Assembly (NCBI GenBank): GCA_947630295.1
Contig: CANRGZ010000001.1
Location: 36,931 to 100,930, forward strand
Source of the DNA: an uncultured Lachnospiraceae bacterium
GTDB taxonomy: Bacteria > Bacillota > Clostridia > Lachnospirales > Lachnospiraceae
DNA length: 64,000 nt
Reading direction: 5' to 3'
Shown: piece by piece, positions 19,687-29,031 of the stretch
Position numbering within the stretch: position 1 is the first letter of the stretch
Layout of the letters: the number at the start of each line of letters is the position of its first letter
Position numbers and translations under genes: made by a program
The notes under the pieces: model-generated
What the model saw: the letters and a program-made list of their open reading frames with translations, nothing else
What the model was told of the DNA's origin: nothing
Database searches by the model: none

Positions 19687-22636
19687 ATTAAAGGGAATTG
19701 TCAAGGATTATATTACCGGAAACGAGACGGTCCATGCGCTGCGGGGCATTGATATTGCATTCCGGGAAAACGAATTTGTGGCCGTTTTGGGACATTCCGG
19801 CTGCGGCAAGACCACGCTGTTAAATATCATCGGCGGGCTGGACCGGTATACCAGCGGCGTGCTGAAAATCAACGGCCGTTCCACAGAGGAGTTTTCGGAT
19901 CGGGACTGGGACGCTTACAGGAATCATTCCGTGGGATTTGTGTTCCAGAATTACAACCTGATCCCCCATCAGACGGTACTGAAAAATGTGGAACTGGCGC
20001 TGACTTTAACCGGCGTGAAGCGGGCGGAACGAAAGAAGCGGGCGAAGGAAGCGCTGGCGCAGGTGGGTCTGGAAGATCAGATCAACAAAAAACCAAACCA
20101 GCTTTCCGGCGGACAGATGCAGCGGGTGGCCATCGCAAGAGCGCTGGTGAATGATCCGGACATTCTGCTGGCGGACGAACCTACGGGCGCGCTGGATTCG
20201 GAGACTTCAGTGCAGGTCATGGACATTCTGAAAAAAATATCGGAAAACAAGCTGATCATCATGGTAACCCACAATCCGGAACTGGCGGACACCTATGCCA
20301 ACCGGATCGTGCGGATCGTGGACGGCACCGTGGTAGAGGATTCGAGACCTTTTGCGGCGGAAGATGTTCAGCCGAAGGAACTGCCGCAGAAAAAGGTGAA
20401 AAAGCCGTCCATGTCCTTCCTGACGGCCTGCGGGCTGTCCATGACAAACCTGCTGACCAAGAAGACCAGAACCATTCTTACTGCCTTTGCAGGCAGCATC
20501 GGTATTATCGGTATCGCGCTGATTTTGTCCATGTCCAACGGAATCCAGAATTATATCGACGATGTACAGGAAGAAACGCTGTCCAACTATCCTTTGAGCA
20601 TCGAGTCGGAAACGGTGGACATGTCCGACATGATTACCCAGATGATGGGGGACAATGCCGAGGAAAACGGCGGTGTGAAGCATGATAAGGATAAGGTCTA
20701 TTTCAGTACGGTGATGTATGACCTCATCAATTCCATGACTTCGGTGGAAGTAAACAAAAACAACCTGAAGGATTTCCGCAAATTTCTGGACGGCGATCAG
20801 GAAGTGCAGACCCATTCCAGCGCCATCCAGTACAATTACGGCCGGAAGTTTGATATTTATACCAAAGATGCAGACGGCAAAATCGTCAAAGCAGACGTGA
20901 TGACGCTGCTGCAGGACACGATGAAAACCATGTACGGCGCCGATTTCAGCTCCTATTTTTCGAATTTCGGACAGATGTATGAAAATTATGACGTCTGGGA
21001 GGAACTGCTGACGGATATTGACAGCGGTGATTTAAGCAGCATTTATGAAAAACAGTATGATCTTCTGTACGGCAAATGGCCCGAAAACAAAGATGAGCTG
21101 GTACTGATCGTGGATCAGAACAATGAGATCAGCGATATGGTCATGTATGCCCTGGGACTGCGCAGCAGTGCGGAAATGGCGGACGCCATGGATGCGGCCA
21201 TGAACATGGAACAGATCGACATCTCGGAAAACGGCTGGGAATACAGCGAAATCTGCGACCGGCAGCTGAAGATGATCCTGCCGGCGGATTATTATCAATA
21301 TGAAGAAGCGACCGGAAATTATGTAAACCTTTCAGAGACCGACACCGGCCTTTCCTATCTGTACGGCAATCAGGAAATCGGCCTTCCCCTGAAGATCGTG
21401 GGGATCGTGCGGATGGATCAGGACGCCATGAGCAACCGGACCACCGGCGCCATCGGCTATACCAAAGCGCTGACGGATTATGCGCTGGAGCAGGTGGAAA
21501 AGCAGGAAATTGTGAAAAAACAGCTGGCGGACGAGAAAACGGACGTGATCAGCGGTTTGCCTTTTAAAGATCCGGATGCGCCGGAGCCTTCGGCAGAAGA
21601 AAAGAAAGCAGCTGTGGAGGCATATGCCGAGAAGCTGGATATTTCGGAGAAGGCGGATTTGTACCGGTATATTATGACCGTGCCGGATGAGGCCTATGTC
21701 AACGGAATCGTAGAGCAGCAGATTGCGGGACTGGACCGGGCCACCATCGAGGAACAGGTGAAGCAGCTGTATGCGCAGGATATGGGCGTGGACGCCGCGA
21801 CGGTGGAAAGCTATATCGCGGAAATGGATGACGAGACGCTGTTTGAAAATGTGAGAGAGTCCATTCGACAGCAGGTGAAAGCGCAGTATGCGGAGCAGGT
21901 CAACGCCCAGCTGGTAACGATGCAGGACATCGCGCTGGCCGGGGCCTATGACGCGGCCACCTGGGCAGACTGGCAGTATGGGGAAATCTATGACAATTAT
22001 ATGCCGTCCCAGGTTTCGGATTCTACCTATGAAGACAATCTGGAACTTTTGGGGTATATGCGGAAAGATACCCCCGAGTCGATCCTGATCTATGTGTCCA
22101 GTTTTGAAGATAAGGAAATCATCAACGACGCCATCGCGCGCTACAATCAGAAGGCGGCGGAAGAGGACAAAATCGATTACACGGACTACATTCAGCTGTT
22201 GATGAGCTCCATTACGACCATCATCGATGCCATCAGTTATGTACTGATTGCCTTTGTGGCGGTTTCCCTCGTGGTATCGTCCATCATGATCGGTATCATT
22301 ACCTATATTTCCGTACTGGAACGGACCAAGGAAATTGGTATCCTGCGGGCCATCGGCGCCAGCAAAAAGGATATTTCCAGAGTCTTTAATGCGGAAACCA
22401 TATTGATCGGCCTGGTGTCCGGCGTCTTCGGTATCGGGCTGACGCTGCTGCTGATTTTGTCCATCAACTATATCATACACCGGCTGACGGATATCTACAC
22501 CATCAATGCGGCGCTGCCGGCTGCAGGAGGTGTGATTCTGGTCGTTATCAGTATACTGCTGACCTTTGTGGCGGGGCTCATTCCCTCCAGAATCGCGGCC
22601 CGGAAAGATCCGGTGGAGGCACTGCGAACGGAATAA
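19679..22636 (+). CDS. MacB-type ABC transporter, ATPase fused to FtsX permease
   Basis: A 985-residue fusion. Residues 1-220 form an ABC ATPase (Walker [10 protein letters not shown] about 37-45, signature LSGGQMQR about 140, Walker [12 protein letters not shown]). A transmembrane segment near 275 leads into an extracytoplasmic region of about 570 residues, and a C-terminal FtsX-type block has three membrane helices (about 865-975). Relatives export or sense lipids or peptides by a mechanotransmission cycle. Because the ATPase and a complete permease with its first and last three helices are in one chain, it can act as a homodimer. The start at 19679 is inside the end of the glycosyltransferase gene and follows GGAAGG. 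A terminator follows. Confidence 0.9.
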   Translation: MLELKGIVKDYITGNETVHALRGIDIAFRENEFVAVLGHSGCGKTTLLNIIGGLDRYTSGVLKINGRSTEEFSDRDWDAYRNHSVGFVFQNYNLIPHQTVLKNVELALTLTGVKRAERKKRAKEALAQVGLEDQINKKPNQLSGGQMQRVAIARALVNDPDILLADEPTGALDSETSVQVMDILKKISENKLIIMVTHNPELADTYANRIVRIVDGTVVEDSRPFAAEDVQPKELPQKKVKKPSMSFLTACGLSMTNLLTKKTRTILTAFAGSIGIIGIALILSMSNGIQNYIDDVQEETLSNYPLSIESETVDMSDMITQMMGDNAEENGGVKHDKDKVYFSTVMYDLINSMTSVEVNKNNLKDFRKFLDGDQEVQTHSSAIQYNYGRKFDIYTKDADGKIVKADVMTLLQDTMKTMYGADFSSYFSNFGQMYENYDVWEELLTDIDSGDLSSIYEKQYDLLYGKWPENKDELVLIVDQNNEISDMVMYALGLRSSAEMADAMDAAMNMEQIDISENGWEYSEICDRQLKMILPADYYQYEEATGNYVNLSETDTGLSYLYGNQEIGLPLKIVGIVRMDQDAMSNRTTGAIGYTKALTDYALEQVEKQEIVKKQLADEKTDVISGLPFKDPDAPEPSAEEKKAAVEAYAEKLDISEKADLYRYIMTVPDEAYVNGIVEQQIAGLDRATIEEQVKQLYAQDMGVDAATVESYIAEMDDETLFENVRESIRQQVKAQYAEQVNAQLVTMQDIALAGAYDAATWADWQYGEIYDNYMPSQVSDSTYEDNLELLGYMRKDTPESILIYVSSFEDKEIINDAIARYNQKAAEEDKIDYTDYIQLLMSSITTIIDAISYVLIAFVAVSLVVSSIMIGIITYISVLERTKEIGILRAIGASKKDISRVFNAETILIGLVSGVFGIGLTLLLILSINYIIHRLTDIYTINAALPAAGGVILVVISILLTFVAGLIPSRIAARKDPVEALRTE

Positions 22637-22653
22637 AAGACAACAACCAATTC

Positions 22654-22692
22654 GCGTCTGCATGGAAAAAAAGCCATGCAGGCGCTTTTTTT
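22654..22692 (+). terminator. rho-independent terminator after the ABC transporter gene
   Basis: The arms at 22654-22665 and 22674-22685 are 12 bp (one G-T wobble) around an A-rich loop, followed by TTTTTTT. This ends the glycosyltransferase-ABC unit and separates it from the pilus locus. Confidence 0.85.
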
Positions 22693-22734
22693 GTGCCTGA
22701 AGCCAAGTCCGATGGCAGTTGATTTTGCGGAAAA

Positions 22735-22751
22735 TGTCGATGATTGTCGAA
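22735..22751 (+). promoter_or_regulatory. tandem Spo0A-box-like sites before the Tad operon
   Basis: TGTCGAT (22735-22741) and TGTCGAA (22745-22751) lie exactly 10 bases apart in the same orientation. The 0A box core is TGTCGAA, and Spo0A binds tandem boxes one helical turn apart. They are about 70 bases upstream of the likely -10 box of the pilus operon. Confidence 0.45.
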
Positions 22752-22816
22752 AAAAGAGATCAAAACGGCAGAAAAAAATGCAAATTATCTGATATACATA
22801 AGCCCGTAGGACAGTA

Positions 22817-22825
22817 TGCTAGAAT
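22817..22825 (+). promoter_or_regulatory. extended -10 promoter of the Tad operon
   Basis: TGCTAGAAT fits the extended -10 consensus (TGn then TAnAAT). No good -35 box lies 16-18 bases upstream, which suggests dependence on an activator. About 85 bases of A-rich leader precede a very strong AAGGAAGGAGAGG site (22909-22921). Confidence 0.45.
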
Positions 22826-22943
22826 ACAACTATCACATATTAATAAAGAATAAACACTAACAAATTGAAAATTAAGAAAACGATACAGCGTGTATACAAA
22901 ATTAAAGAAAGGAAGGAGAGGTATATATTTAAAAATCAAAACA

Positions 22944-23990
22944 ATGCAGTTTGTGTACGGTGTTTATTCAGAAAGAAGGTGTACGTTGAATCATTGTTTT
23001 GCAGTGTGTGATTCACAGGGGGTATTTGCTGAAAAAATGGCAGGATATGTCAATAGAAATCACCTGTGTCCGTATATGATGGAGTCGTTTACCAAACAGT
23101 CTGTGCTGGTTGAATACGGACGGAATCACTATATCGACGTTTTGCTGATCGATGAGGCGCTCTATACAGACGAGGTCTGTGAACTGCACGCCGGAAAGGT
23201 GTTTCTGCTGACAGAAGAACAGCCGTCAGAGGACAGCACAGCGCCGGTGCGGCTTTACAAGTATTCATCGATACCCGATATCATGAGAAAGGTAATGTGT
23301 GATTTTGCAGATCGTAATTCCGCATCCGTAACGGCACAAGGCGGAAACAGAAGGCTGCAGGTCATCGGGGCATTTTCACCGGCGCCGGATTACAGACATT
23401 CCTCCCTGGTACTTACAATGGCCATGATTATGGCGGAAAACACAAAGGTAATTTATCTGCATGCAAACAGCGCATACGGGTATCGAAGTTTATTAAAAGG
23501 CGCGTCTGAGCTGGATTTGTCCGATGTAATGTATGAAATACAGAACGGTCACGACCGTCTGGAAGACTGGAGAGACGGCATGATTCTGCAATACGGGAAT
23601 CTGCATTACGTTCTTCCTGCGGTATCTGCAAGGGATCTGCAGTCTGCAGAAACAAAAGACTGGATGGCGCTGATCGACGCAATTATCCGAAGCGGCAGAT
23701 ATGATCGTATCATTTTGGACATCGATGAAAGCATAGAAGCGTGCTTTGAACTGCTGGCCCGCTGTGACAGGATCTACAGCTTTTCGGAGAAAAATACGTT
23801 TTGTGACGCAGCCTTTCCGGCTTTTGCGGATGCGGCGGAAAAACTGGGGTTTGACAGAATTACAGGAAAAATGATCAGACTTCCCGTACCGGCGCAGACA
23901 GAAGACATACCTACGGATCATTTTCTGGAGACTTTGAAAGAGGGAAACAGCGAAATCTATGTCAGAAAACTGCTTGCGGGAAAAATCTGA
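22944..23990 (+). CDS. TadZ/CpaE-like pilus localisation protein
   Basis: A protein of about 348 residues in the position of TadZ/CpaE, which places the Tad machine in the cell. The N-terminus looks receiver-like (about 1-110) and the C-terminus like a MinD/ParA-type Rossmann domain (about 140-330). I see no Walker A lysine loop; AFSPAPDYRHSS stands where it would be, as in other atypical TadZ proteins. The start is unclear: the strong AAGGAAGGAGAGG at 22909-22921 is followed in frame by no ATG, GTG or TTG until ATG 22944, 22 bases on, and a GTG at 22890 lies before the site. It overlaps tadA by 32 bases. Confidence 0.65.
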   Translation: MQFVYGVYSERRCTLNHCFAVCDSQGVFAEKMAGYVNRNHLCPYMMESFTKQSVLVEYGRNHYIDVLLIDEALYTDEVCELHAGKVFLLTEEQPSEDSTAPVRLYKYSSIPDIMRKVMCDFADRNSASVTAQGGNRRLQVIGAFSPAPDYRHSSLVLTMAMIMAENTKVIYLHANSAYGYRSLLKGASELDLSDVMYEIQNGHDRLEDWRDGMILQYGNLHYVLPAVSARDLQSAETKDWMALIDAIIRSGRYDRIILDIDESIEACFELLARCDRIYSFSEKNTFCDAAFPAFADAAEKLGFDRITGKMIRLPVPAQTEDIPTDHFLETLKEGNSEIYVRKLLAGKI

Positions 23991-25125
23991 CGCGGAAACA
24001 GCGCTGACTGCTGAGATTCAGGAGGATGTGATTGCGGAGCTGGACTGTTCAAATGAAGTGGATGACGCGCAGATTCTCCGCATCATTGATGACAGGATCC
24101 TTTGCAGAAGCGAGGAAACGCATATCGGACTGCAGAAAAAGCAGCAGATCCGAAAAGATATTTTCAATTCCCTCAGAGGCTACGATATTCTTCAGGAACT
24201 GATGGACGACGATACCGTGACAGAGATTATGGTCAACGGCACCCGGAATATTTTTTATGAAAAAAAAGGGTGCATGTACTGCTGGGACAGGCATTTTGGC
24301 ACATCGGAGCATCTGGAAGATATTATCCAGCGGGTGATTTCGGGCACAAATCGCAGTGTCAATGAACGTTTTCCGATTGCGGATGCCAGACTGGCGGACG
24401 GTTCCAGAATCAATGTCGTGCTTTCGCCGGTGTCTTTAGACGGCCCGGCGGTGACCATCCGGCGTTTTCCGAAGGACCGGATCGATATGAAAAAGCTGAT
24501 TGCATACGGTACTTTGTCCGATGCGGAAGCAAATTTGCTGGAAACCATCGTCAGGGAAAAGAAAAATGTGCTGATCAGCGGAGGAACGGGCACCGGGAAA
24601 ACCACTTTTTTAAATGCGCTTTCCGATTTTATCGGAGCAGACGAACGGGTGATTACAATTGAAGATTCCGCTGAACTCCAGCTTTGCGCGATGCCCAATA
24701 TCGTGCGAATGGAATGCCGCAATGCCAATACGCAGGGCATCGGGGAAATCAGCGTTCGAACGCTGATACGAACCGCCCTGCGGATGCGGCCCGACAGAAT
24801 CATCATCGGTGAAGTCCGGGGCGCGGAAGCAGTGGATCTTCTGCAGGCATTAAACACAGGGCATGCCGGTTCCCTGTCAACCATTCACGCAAACAGCTGT
24901 GCAGATGTGTTCAGCAGATTTGAAACCATGGTGCTGACCGGCATTAATATTCCGGTGGAAGCAATTCGCAGACAGATGGCTTCCGCACTGCAGATTTTGA
25001 TCCATCTGGAGCGGGAACCGGACAAAAGCAGAAAACTGAGCGAGATCGTGGAAATAGAAACGTATGAAAACGGAAAATTTACCCTGAAACCCCTCTATCA
25101 AAGAAAAAAAGAAGGAAACGGATGA
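23959..25125 (+). CDS. tadA: Tad secretion ATPase TadA/CpaF
   Basis: A 388-residue VirB11/PulE-type hexameric ATPase that powers assembly of the Flp pilus. An N-terminal helical domain (about 40-195) is followed by Walker A GGTGTGKTT (208-216), the Asp box with ITIEDSAELQ, Walker B DRIIIGEVRGAEA and a His box ALNTGHAGSLSTIHANS. It starts inside the end of the tadZ-like gene and overlaps tadB by 4 bases (ATGA), typical of translational coupling. The last 15 residues are highly charged. Confidence 0.95.
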   Translation: MSENCLREKSDAETALTAEIQEDVIAELDCSNEVDDAQILRIIDDRILCRSEETHIGLQKKQQIRKDIFNSLRGYDILQELMDDDTVTEIMVNGTRNIFYEKKGCMYCWDRHFGTSEHLEDIIQRVISGTNRSVNERFPIADARLADGSRINVVLSPVSLDGPAVTIRRFPKDRIDMKKLIAYGTLSDAEANLLETIVREKKNVLISGGTGTGKTTFLNALSDFIGADERVITIEDSAELQLCAMPNIVRMECRNANTQGIGEISVRTLIRTALRMRPDRIIIGEVRGAEAVDLLQALNTGHAGSLSTIHANSCADVFSRFETMVLTGINIPVEAIRRQMASALQILIHLEREPDKSRKLSEIVEIETYENGKFTLKPLYQRKKEGNG

Positions 25126-25889
25126 AGATGCTGAAACAAACAGGGAACAGGCAAAGCCTTCTGCGGGAAAAGCGTCCGGATCGCCGGCTGCTGCTGCAGG
25201 CCCTGAAAAATGCAGGAATCATCCTTCTGCTGGCGGATTTGTTTTATGATCATCTGTTTTGCAGCATGCTGTTGTTTCCGGGATTTATTTTGCTGATGCG
25301 CCGGGATATCAAAAAGAACAGGATGCAAAAGGAAGCGCTTTGCATACGGCAGTTTCAGGATATGCTCATTTTGCTTTCCCAGAATCTGCAGGCAGGCAGC
25401 GCGGTGGAAAATGCGTTTGTGTATGCGCAGAAAGAGATTGCGAAGCTGTATTCCGCCGAAACAGTCTTTATGCGGGCCCTCCGGAATCTGGTACAGGGTT
25501 TGCAGATCAATATACCGGTGGAAAAGCTGGTGCAGGCCATGGCAGAGGAAACAGATTATGAAGAAATCCGGACATTTTCGTTTGTGTTCGGTACGGCAAA
25601 ACGCAGCGGCGGAGATCTGGTGGAAACCATAGCATTCAGCGCCACTACCCTGATTGACAAAATAAAACTCAACAGAGAAATGATGAATATCATCAGCGCA
25701 AAAAGAATGGAACAGCAGATTATGAGTCTGATTCCCATGGGAATCCTTGGATACATAAAGCTCTGCTGCCCCACATTGATTGATGCGCTTTACAATAATC
25801 TGCCGGGAGCAGTGGTTATGACGGTGTTTTTGCTGATTTATGCAGGCGCCTGGCTGTGGTCCGGCACCATAATCGATATTAAGGTGTGA
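25122..25889 (+). CDS. tadB: Tad pilus inner-membrane protein TadB
   Basis: A 255-residue polytopic membrane protein. The N-terminal hydrophobic region is at about 31-58. A cytoplasmic T2SSF-type helical domain occupies about 70-200 (with ILLSQNLQAGSAVENAF and FSFVFGTAKRSGGDLVETI), and two further helices lie at about 208-250. It forms the membrane platform with TadC and contacts the TadA ATPase. AAGAAGGAAAC precedes the ATG; a second ATG six bases on is possible. It follows tadA by 4-base overlap. Confidence 0.88.
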   Translation: MKMLKQTGNRQSLLREKRPDRRLLLQALKNAGIILLLADLFYDHLFCSMLLFPGFILLMRRDIKKNRMQKEALCIRQFQDMLILLSQNLQAGSAVENAFVYAQKEIAKLYSAETVFMRALRNLVQGLQINIPVEKLVQAMAEETDYEEIRTFSFVFGTAKRSGGDLVETIAFSATTLIDKIKLNREMMNIISAKRMEQQIMSLIPMGILGYIKLCCPTLIDALYNNLPGAVVMTVFLLIYAGAWLWSGTIIDIKV

Positions 25890-25893
25890 AACA

Positions 25894-27333
25894 ATGGGGT
25901 ATTTGTACTTGCTGCCTGCGGCAGGCGTTCTCCTGTTTCTGATATCTGCCCGGAAGGAACCTGCAGCGCGGGGAAAAAGAAACAATTTTTTGTCTGCCGT
26001 ATTTGAAAAAGCCGGAAAACGGCTGCTGCGGATGCGCCCCTTTGCAAAAATCTGTAAGCGCTGGATACAAAAGCAGACAGAAGATCTGCCGCTGGGACAC
26101 AGCATGCTTGCTGCGGCAGAACAGCGATGCGTCAGATGCATGGCTGAAATTCTGCTGATTCTGCTGGCTGGAAGCCTGCTGGCGTTTGCCGCATGGTGTA
26201 TGTCAAAACAGGACGAAACCGTGACGGCGCTGCCAAGGAAAGAGGCCGGGGAAGGAAGCGTTCTGTATGAACTGGAAACGGAAATCAATGGCATCCGAAA
26301 GCAGATTCCGGTGACGGTCAATGAAAAAACGTACAGCAGTTTGGAGCGAAACCGGTGGTTTTCCTATGCAAAAACCCATCTCGGAACACTGATATTAGGA
26401 GAGAACGAATCCCTGGATGCGGTGACTTCTGATCTGCACCTGATCCGTACCATTCCGGGCTCTGCCATTCAGGTAGAATGGCAGTCGGATCATGAGGAAC
26501 TGCTGTCATCTTCCGGAACACTGCAGACGGAACGTCTGACAGAAACCGGAACACCGGTGCTGCTCACAGCCATACTGCGGTATGGAAGCTATGAGGAACG
26601 CATGGAACTGAAAGTCCGTGTCCGGAAAAAGGCGCTGTCCGGGGCGGAAAAGGATTTTGCACAGCTGGAAACCGAAATTCAGGAGAAAGAAGCGAAAGGA
26701 ACCGAAAAAGCAGTTTATACGCTGCCTTCGGAAATCAATGGAGCAAAGGTACGTTACCGGATCAGAAAAACCGATTCCGCCGCCGTGATCATGGCGCTGA
26801 CGCTTCTGCTGGTTCTGCTGCTGCCGCTGGAAGAAAAATCGGCGGCAGAAAGAAAGAGGAAGAAGAAGGAAACGCAGATGCTGATCGAATATCCGGAGCT
26901 GGTCTGCGCATTGAGCCTGCTGCTGGGCGCCGGGATGCATATCACCCGGGCATGGGAACGGATCGCCCTGTCTTATATTGACAGGAGCAACGGGAAGGAA
27001 ATCAGCGGCTGCCGGGAAGAAGTGATTTATACCTATCGGCAGCTGAAAAGCGGAATGCAAAACGGCGCGGTGTTTGAAGCATTTGGAAACCGCTGCGGAC
27101 TTGCGCCTTATAAAAAACTGGGTATGCTCATTCATTCAAACATCAGAAAAGGTACGGCGGATTTGTCGGACCTGCTGAAAGCAGAGGCAGCCGAAGCCAT
27201 GGCGGAGAGAAAAAGCGCCGCATTGCAGCAGTCGGAAGCGGCTTCAGAAAAACTGATGCTGCCGATGATGTTGGAACTGATGGTAATGATGGGAATATTG
27301 CTGGTGCCGGCTTTTATGTCAATGAATATCTAA
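25894..27333 (+). CDS. tadC: TadC-like platform protein with a large extracytoplasmic insertion
   Basis: A 479-residue protein whose C-terminal third is a T2SSF domain of TadC type (about 320-450: ECPELVC-like LIEYPELVCALSLLLGAGMHI, then GMLIHSNIRKGTADLSDLLKAEA) ending in a membrane helix (about 455-478). It is about 180 residues longer than usual. Helices at about 84-104 and 297-312 bracket a region of about 190 residues expected outside the membrane; part of it (about 130-235) is beta-rich, like an Ig-type domain. It may touch the pilus base or the wall. It starts 4 bases after tadB and leads into the pilin gene. Confidence 0.8.
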   Translation: MGYLYLLPAAGVLLFLISARKEPAARGKRNNFLSAVFEKAGKRLLRMRPFAKICKRWIQKQTEDLPLGHSMLAAAEQRCVRCMAEILLILLAGSLLAFAAWCMSKQDETVTALPRKEAGEGSVLYELETEINGIRKQIPVTVNEKTYSSLERNRWFSYAKTHLGTLILGENESLDAVTSDLHLIRTIPGSAIQVEWQSDHEELLSSSGTLQTERLTETGTPVLLTAILRYGSYEERMELKVRVRKKALSGAEKDFAQLETEIQEKEAKGTEKAVYTLPSEINGAKVRYRIRKTDSAAVIMALTLLLVLLLPLEEKSAAERKRKKKETQMLIEYPELVCALSLLLGAGMHITRAWERIALSYIDRSNGKEISGCREEVIYTYRQLKSGMQNGAVFEAFGNRCGLAPYKKLGMLIHSNIRKGTADLSDLLKAEAAEAMAERKSAALQQSEAASEKLMLPMMLELMVMMGILLVPAFMSMNI

Positions 27334-27378
27334 AAACCACATTGCCGGGACAGACGAAATATCCGAAGGAGGGGGAAA

Positions 27379-27546
27379 ATGAAACGCATAAAAAGGATAT
27401 TGAAAGGAAATCAGGGCGTTGCCGTAATCGAAATTGTTTTGATTCTGGTGGTACTGATCGCCCTGGTGCTGATATTTAAAACACAGCTGAACTCGCTGAT
27501 CCAGACGATTTTTTCGAAGATCAGGAGTTCCGCAAATTCCATATAA
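27379..27546 (+). CDS. flp: Flp-type (type IVb) major pilin
   Basis: A 55-residue prepilin, too short for most gene finders. A basic leader (MKRIKRILKGNQG) is followed by VAVIEIVLILVVLIALVLIF. The predicted prepilin peptidase cleavage is after Gly13, with Glu18 at position +5 of the mature pilin, the hallmark of class IVb pilins. The mature subunit would be about 42 residues, one hydrophobic helix with a short polar tail, like the Flp1-type pilins of Gram-positive bacteria. GGAGGGGG precedes the ATG by 4 bases, the strongest site of the locus and right for an abundant product. One base separates its stop from the next gene. Confidence 0.88.
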   Translation: MKRIKRILKGNQGVAVIEIVLILVVLIALVLIFKTQLNSLIQTIFSKIRSSANSI

Positions 27547-27547
27547 G

Positions 27548-29008
27548 ATGCGCTGCAGAGGAAGTATGACCGTGTTTATCAGCCTTCTGTTGGTTGCGGT
27601 GCTGACGTTTATATCGGTCATTTGCGAAACGGTTCGCATCCGGGGATGCCGGATCTGCGCGGCGGTACTGACAGACGCGGCCACGGAATCCGTTATGGCA
27701 GCGTATGACAGACAGATGCTGGATCAGCTGGGAATTTTCGGACATTACTGCAGTGATACGGCGGCAGTGGCACAGACAGTTTCCGATGAAATACAACGGA
27801 TGCTGTCTCCCGAACGGGAATATGTGCTGCCCCGGCGAAGTGATTTTTACCGGCTGCATCTGCAGCAGGCAGAATGCACGGAATGCACGTATCTGACCGA
27901 TCAGGGCGGAAAAGCCTTTTATGAGCAGGCGGTCTGTTTTATGAAGGATCAGGCGCCGGCACATATGCTGGCCTTTCTGAAAAACTATGCGGAAGGCAGT
28001 CAAAGCACGGAGGAACTGGAAGACTATTACAAGAATGAAGAAAAAAACATAAAAGATAAAACGAACGAATATCTGGAAGAAGCAGACGGGCAGGAGGGAC
28101 TTCCGGAAAGCCAGCCGGAGCTTTCCGGGCAGCCGGTCATGGAAAAATCGCCGATGGATACGATGCGGGAACTGAAGGAAAAAGGCATTTTGGCTCTGGT
28201 ACTGCCGGCGGACAGAAAGATATCGGATTACACGGTGTCGCCGGAGGACTGTGTGTCCCACAGGCTGCAGCAGGAAACAAAAGAACCAACCGCATATGAC
28301 ACGGGTCCTGGTCAGAAAGCCATATTTGTAACGTATCTGGCAGATCGGTTTCCGTCTTTTACGGATCAGGAGGAAAGTACGGGACTGCAGTGCAAACTGG
28401 AGTATTGCCTTGCCGGAAAAGCAACGGATACGGAAAATTTGAAATACGTGGTAAACCGTCTGCTTCTGTGGAAGGAAGCTGCCAATATGGCATATCTGAT
28501 GACGGACGCCGGAAAGAAAGGGGAGGCACTGGCTGCAGCGCTGGCGCTGACCGGGGCTTTCGGCATCGAGCCGCTGGTCAGGATCACGGAATATGCAATT
28601 CTGCTGGCCTGGGCGTATGCAGAAAGTATTCTGGATGTCAGAAATCTGCTGAACGGCGGCAGTTCCGCACTGATTAAGACACAAAACAACTGGAAATTGT
28701 CCCTGGAAAAAATCGGTGATACGGCTTCCTATGAAACAGAAGCAAAACAGGAAGATGGGGGACTGCAGTATGAAACCTATGTAAAATTGCTTCTGATGTT
28801 TCAGGATGGGCAGAAGCTGTGCCTGTATGGAATGGATGCGGCAGAAATGCGGATGCGGGAAGTGTATCAGGAAGACCGGTATTGTCTGAATCAGGTAATT
28901 ACCGCACTGACGGTACAGAGCTCCTTTGACAGCAGTTCCGTATTTGCCGGATTTGCGGATGCGCTGCGTCCGGACATTCGAATTACATCCGGATATTCTT
29001 ATCTGTAA
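27548..29008 (+). CDS. DUF5702-type pilus-associated protein
   Basis: A 486-residue protein with an N-terminal pilin-like segment (RCRGSMTVFISLLLVAVLTFISVICETVRIRG), where Gly-Ser-Met-Thr-Val-Phe resembles a TadE/TadG processing site. A long, mostly helical, acidic external region follows. It matches, from memory, the DUF5702 family found in Tad loci of Clostridia. A hydrophobic stretch near 320-350 could be a second membrane segment. It is probably a minor pilin or tip component; no catalytic motif is visible. Start 27548 lies directly behind the pilin stop; an ATG at 27566 is an alternative. Confidence 0.7.
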   Translation: MRCRGSMTVFISLLLVAVLTFISVICETVRIRGCRICAAVLTDAATESVMAAYDRQMLDQLGIFGHYCSDTAAVAQTVSDEIQRMLSPEREYVLPRRSDFYRLHLQQAECTECTYLTDQGGKAFYEQAVCFMKDQAPAHMLAFLKNYAEGSQSTEELEDYYKNEEKNIKDKTNEYLEEADGQEGLPESQPELSGQPVMEKSPMDTMRELKEKGILALVLPADRKISDYTVSPEDCVSHRLQQETKEPTAYDTGPGQKAIFVTYLADRFPSFTDQEESTGLQCKLEYCLAGKATDTENLKYVVNRLLLWKEAANMAYLMTDAGKKGEALAAALALTGAFGIEPLVRITEYAILLAWAYAESILDVRNLLNGGSSALIKTQNNWKLSLEKIGDTASYETEAKQEDGGLQYETYVKLLLMFQDGQKLCLYGMDAAEMRMREVYQEDRYCLNQVITALTVQSSFDSSSVFAGFADALRPDIRITSGYSYL

Positions 29009-29031
29009 CGAAAACCGAAAGGCGGATGCAC

